From Bacteroidales bacterium (GTDB taxonomy: Bacteria > Bacteroidota > Bacteroidia > Bacteroidales > Marinilabiliaceae), in NCBI GenBank assembly GCA_015061285.1, contig SUWW01000014.1, forward strand, positions 60,090 to 124,089: 64,000 nt of DNA. The letters run 5' to 3'. The translations under genes were made by a program, and so were the position numbers. A model generated the notes under the pieces. The model saw only the letters and a list, made by a program, of their open reading frames with translations, did no database searches and had not been told where the DNA came from. Positions 62,174-64,000 of this stretch are shown piece after piece (the first letter of the stretch is position 1; each line of letters opens with the position of its first letter).

Positions 62174-63292
62174 ATGCAGAAACTATTTGTAGTAATCTCA
62201 TGTCTGACTTTTTGCCTCGCCTCTCATGCCAAACGTTGGAAAGAGGCCGATGTCGTTAGCCTTATCAATCGTGTAAATACCTATTGGCAAACCAATAACA
62301 AACCAGAAGTGCGCGCGTTTTGGGATAATGCTGCTTATCATACTGGTAATATGGAAGTTTATCTCCTTACCAAAAACGAGACCTTCCGTCAGTATTCTGA
62401 GCGTTGGGCCGAGCATAACAATTGGCAAGGAGCCACCGAGACCGATCCTCAGAAATGGCGCTACCAAAACTATGGCGAAGGCATGCAACACGTGCTTTTT
62501 GGCGATTGGCAAATATGCTTTCAGACTTACATCGACCTCTACAACATTGCACCAGATGAACGTAAAATAGCTCGCGCAAAAGAGGTTATGCAATACGAAG
62601 TAGCTTCTGCTGCTACCGACTATTGGTGGTGGGCCGATGCTCTCTATATGGTTATGCCCGTCATGACCAAAATGTACAAGCTCACCGGCGACGAAGCTTA
62701 TTTAGATAAACTCTATGCCAATCTTCTCTATTGTGACAGTATTATGTACGATACCGAAACGGGACTTTATTATCGCGATGGAAAATATGTATATCCAAAA
62801 CATAAAAGCACCAACGGACTAAAAGACTTTTGGGCTCGTGGCGATGGTTGGGTGCTTGCTGGATTGGCAAAAGTGCTCGCCGATATGCCTCAGAATTACA
62901 AACATCGTCAGTTCTTCGTTGATAAGTATGTACGCTTGGCGCGTGCTGTGGCTCGTGCGCAGCAGAAAGAAGGCTATTGGACACGCAGCATGATAGACCC
63001 TCAGCACGCTCCAGGCCCCGAAACAAGTGGAACGGCATTTTTTACCTACGGCATTCTTTGGGGCGTAAACAATGGATATTTAAGTGAAAAAGAATTTCGC
63101 ACAACAATAAAACGCGCGTGGAAATACTTAACCACCACCGCAATTCAGCCCGATGGTAAGGTTGGCTACGTTCAACCCATTGGCGAACGTGCCATCCCAG
63201 GTCAGACCGTCGATGCTAATTCGCAAGCCAACTTTGGAGTTGGCGCTGTGCTACTCGCTGCTTGCGAATATGTGAGGTATACCAAACGATAA
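62174..63292 (+). CDS. GH105 unsaturated uronyl hydrolase
   Basis: A 372-residue exported protein (signal peptide 1-19) that hydrolyses the 4,5-unsaturated uronic acid left by lyases. The (alpha/alpha)6 barrel shows DYWWWADALYMVMPV with the catalytic Asp near 155, FWARGDGWVLAGL, and DPQHAPGPETSGTAFFTYG, all characteristic of GH105 (YteR/rhamnogalacturonyl-hydrolase type). It lies 151 bp after the DUF2264 gene and completes a lyase-then-hydrolase route. The substrate could be rhamnogalacturonan or another acidic glycan. Confidence 0.93.
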   Translation: MQKLFVVISCLTFCLASHAKRWKEADVVSLINRVNTYWQTNNKPEVRAFWDNAAYHTGNMEVYLLTKNETFRQYSERWAEHNNWQGATETDPQKWRYQNYGEGMQHVLFGDWQICFQTYIDLYNIAPDERKIARAKEVMQYEVASAATDYWWWADALYMVMPVMTKMYKLTGDEAYLDKLYANLLYCDSIMYDTETGLYYRDGKYVYPKHKSTNGLKDFWARGDGWVLAGLAKVLADMPQNYKHRQFFVDKYVRLARAVARAQQKEGYWTRSMIDPQHAPGPETSGTAFFTYGILWGVNNGYLSEKEFRTTIKRAWKYLTTTAIQPDGKVGYVQPIGERAIPGQTVDANSQANFGVGAVLLAACEYVRYTKR

Positions 63293-63316
63293 ATTTTGGC
63301 TCCTTTTTACGTTTCA

Positions 63317-63376
63317 AACCCGACTGCTCCTCTTCCCCTATCTTCCCCCAGGAGCAATCGGGTTTGTTTTATGATG
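63317..63376 (+). terminator. Terminator after GH105
   Basis: Stem CCCGACTGCTCCT with AGGAGCAATCGGG (one mismatch) around a pyrimidine-rich loop, followed by TTTGTTTT. Confidence 0.8.
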
Positions 63377-63400
63377 AATGGAAAATATTTTTCTCAAATA

Positions 63401-64000
63401 TTAATGCGATGTTATCTCTTGTGCCAACAATTCCGCTTGCTTCAACACCGTCTCTGTTGCCAACAGCTGCATGTCGGGTGGGTAGCCATAACGACGCAAA
63501 AGACGTTTAACAGCCACCTTCATTTTGGCGCGGACATTCTCCTTGATTGTCCAATCGATAGTGGTATTCTTGCGGATAGTGTCGGTAAGAACCACGGCCA
63601 ACTCTCGAAGTTTGTCTTTGCCCATCAGGTCGCGGGCGCTCTCGTTGTCAGCCACAGCAGAATAGAAGGCGTATTCGTATGTTGTCAACCCCATATTCTC
63701 TGCATCCTTATCCTTTTCCACAATGGTTTTACTGAGTTTAATCAGTTCATCTATTACCTCGGCGGCGGTTAGCACTTTGTTATGATAACGTGTTATGGAA
63801 CTGTCCAACATCTCCATCAGCGTGCGCCCCTCAACCACATTGAATTTCGACCGTGCTTTAATCTCGCCCTCAAGCAACTTGCGCAACACTTCCAATGCTA
63901 TATTCTTGTGTTCCATATCTTTCAGTTCCATCAGGAATTCTTCCGAAAGAATTGAAATGTCTGGTTTCTTGATGCCCGCCGCATCGAATAAGTCGATTAC
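63401..64000 (-). CDS. hsdR: Type I restriction enzyme HsdR subunit, C-terminal part (runs off right edge)
   Basis: The last 199 codons of a larger gene. The frame stays open to the window edge (upstream residues read VIDLFDAAGIKKPDISILSE), so the apparent start inside the window is not real. The stretches LTTYEYAFYSAVADN, MGKDKLRELAVVL, IDWTIKENVRAKM and RRYGYPP are the conserved C-terminal helical region (DUF3387-type) of HsdR, which couples DNA translocation to cleavage. The motor and nuclease domains, and any HsdM/HsdS genes, are outside the window. It converges on the GH105 gene. Confidence 0.88.
   Translation of the reverse strand, partial: VIDLFDAAGIKKPDISILSEEFLMELKDMEHKNIALEVLRKLLEGEIKARSKFNVVEGRTLMEMLDSSITRYHNKVLTAAEVIDELIKLSKTIVEKDKDAENMGLTTYEYAFYSAVADNESARDLMGKDKLRELAVVLTDTIRKNTTIDWTIKENVRAKMKVAVKRLLRRYGYPPDMQLLATETVLKQAELLAQEITSH

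Noticed and set aside
63401..63931. Stand-alone 176-residue protein
   Set aside because: The frame continues open to the window edge with HsdR-like residues, so it is the C-terminal part of a larger gene.

Overview
The window looks like a chromosomal segment of a gut-type Bacteroidales bacterium (Prevotella/Bacteroides relatives). This rests on two SusC/SusD pairs, a hybrid two-component regulator with an AraC output domain, the exbB-exbD-exbD cassette, gingipain-type C-terminal tails, promoters of the TTTG-N19-TAnnTTTG type, and weak use of Shine-Dalgarno sites. I cannot name the species from sequence alone.

Layout. 1-6.9 kb (minus strand): an envelope block of penicillin-binding protein 1A, a flippase-like membrane protein, LpxK and the start of a purine nucleoside phosphorylase, preceded by FabH and a Nudix-like protein. 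7.4-9.9 kb (plus): a TonB-energising exbB / membrane protein / exbD / exbD operon. 10.0-10.5 kb: tRNA-Glu, rpsT, tRNA-Glu on one apparent transcript. 10.7-16.6 kb: ManC on the minus strand, then MlaE-MlaF and a soluble multi-PAS histidine kinase on the plus strand. 16.8-24.5 kb (minus): a SusC/SusD/DUF4957-DUF5123 surface locus with no enzyme, plus a secreted protein with a C-terminal sorting-type tail. 25.2-31.8 kb: a small heat-shock protein with a sigma-54-like promoter, a very unusual metalloprotease / propeller / outer-membrane-barrel protein with a small membrane partner, then GalE and GlyA. 32.7-41.3 kb (plus): a glucuronoxylan cluster of GH115, a SASA-type acetylesterase, a GPH sugar transporter, a small lipoprotein, GH10 and GH43. 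41.7-47.5 kb: a giant surface protein with six MBG/Ig-like repeats. 47.6-49.1 kb: NAD(P)HX repair enzyme. 49.4-63.3 kb (plus): a hybrid two-component regulator and a polysaccharide utilisation locus of SusC, SusD, a heparinase II/III-like lyase, a DUF2264 protein and a GH105 unsaturated-uronyl hydrolase. 63.4 kb to the edge: the C-terminal part of a type I restriction HsdR on the minus strand.

How the genes fit together. In the xylan cluster the likely route is: GH10 lipoprotein cuts xylan, GH115 removes (methyl)glucuronic acid and the esterase removes acetyl groups in the periplasm, the GPH carrier imports oligosaccharides, and the leaderless GH43 finishes them in the cytoplasm. In the second locus, the hybrid regulator probably senses an oligosaccharide and switches on SusCD plus a lyase / DUF2264 / GH105 set suited to a uronic-acid polymer. 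The ExbB/ExbD operon could power the SusC transporters.

The least expected structure is non-coding. Between about 31.8 and 59 kb, and not seen elsewhere in the window, gene junctions carry degenerate heptanucleotide tandem tracts (consensus AGNGTAR, AYTCRTA and TTGARAR), a palindromic REP-like element and a 72-bp tandem repeat. Several of these tracts supply stop codons or sit within a few bases of start codons of carbohydrate genes. No CRISPR array, insertion sequence or prophage was seen.
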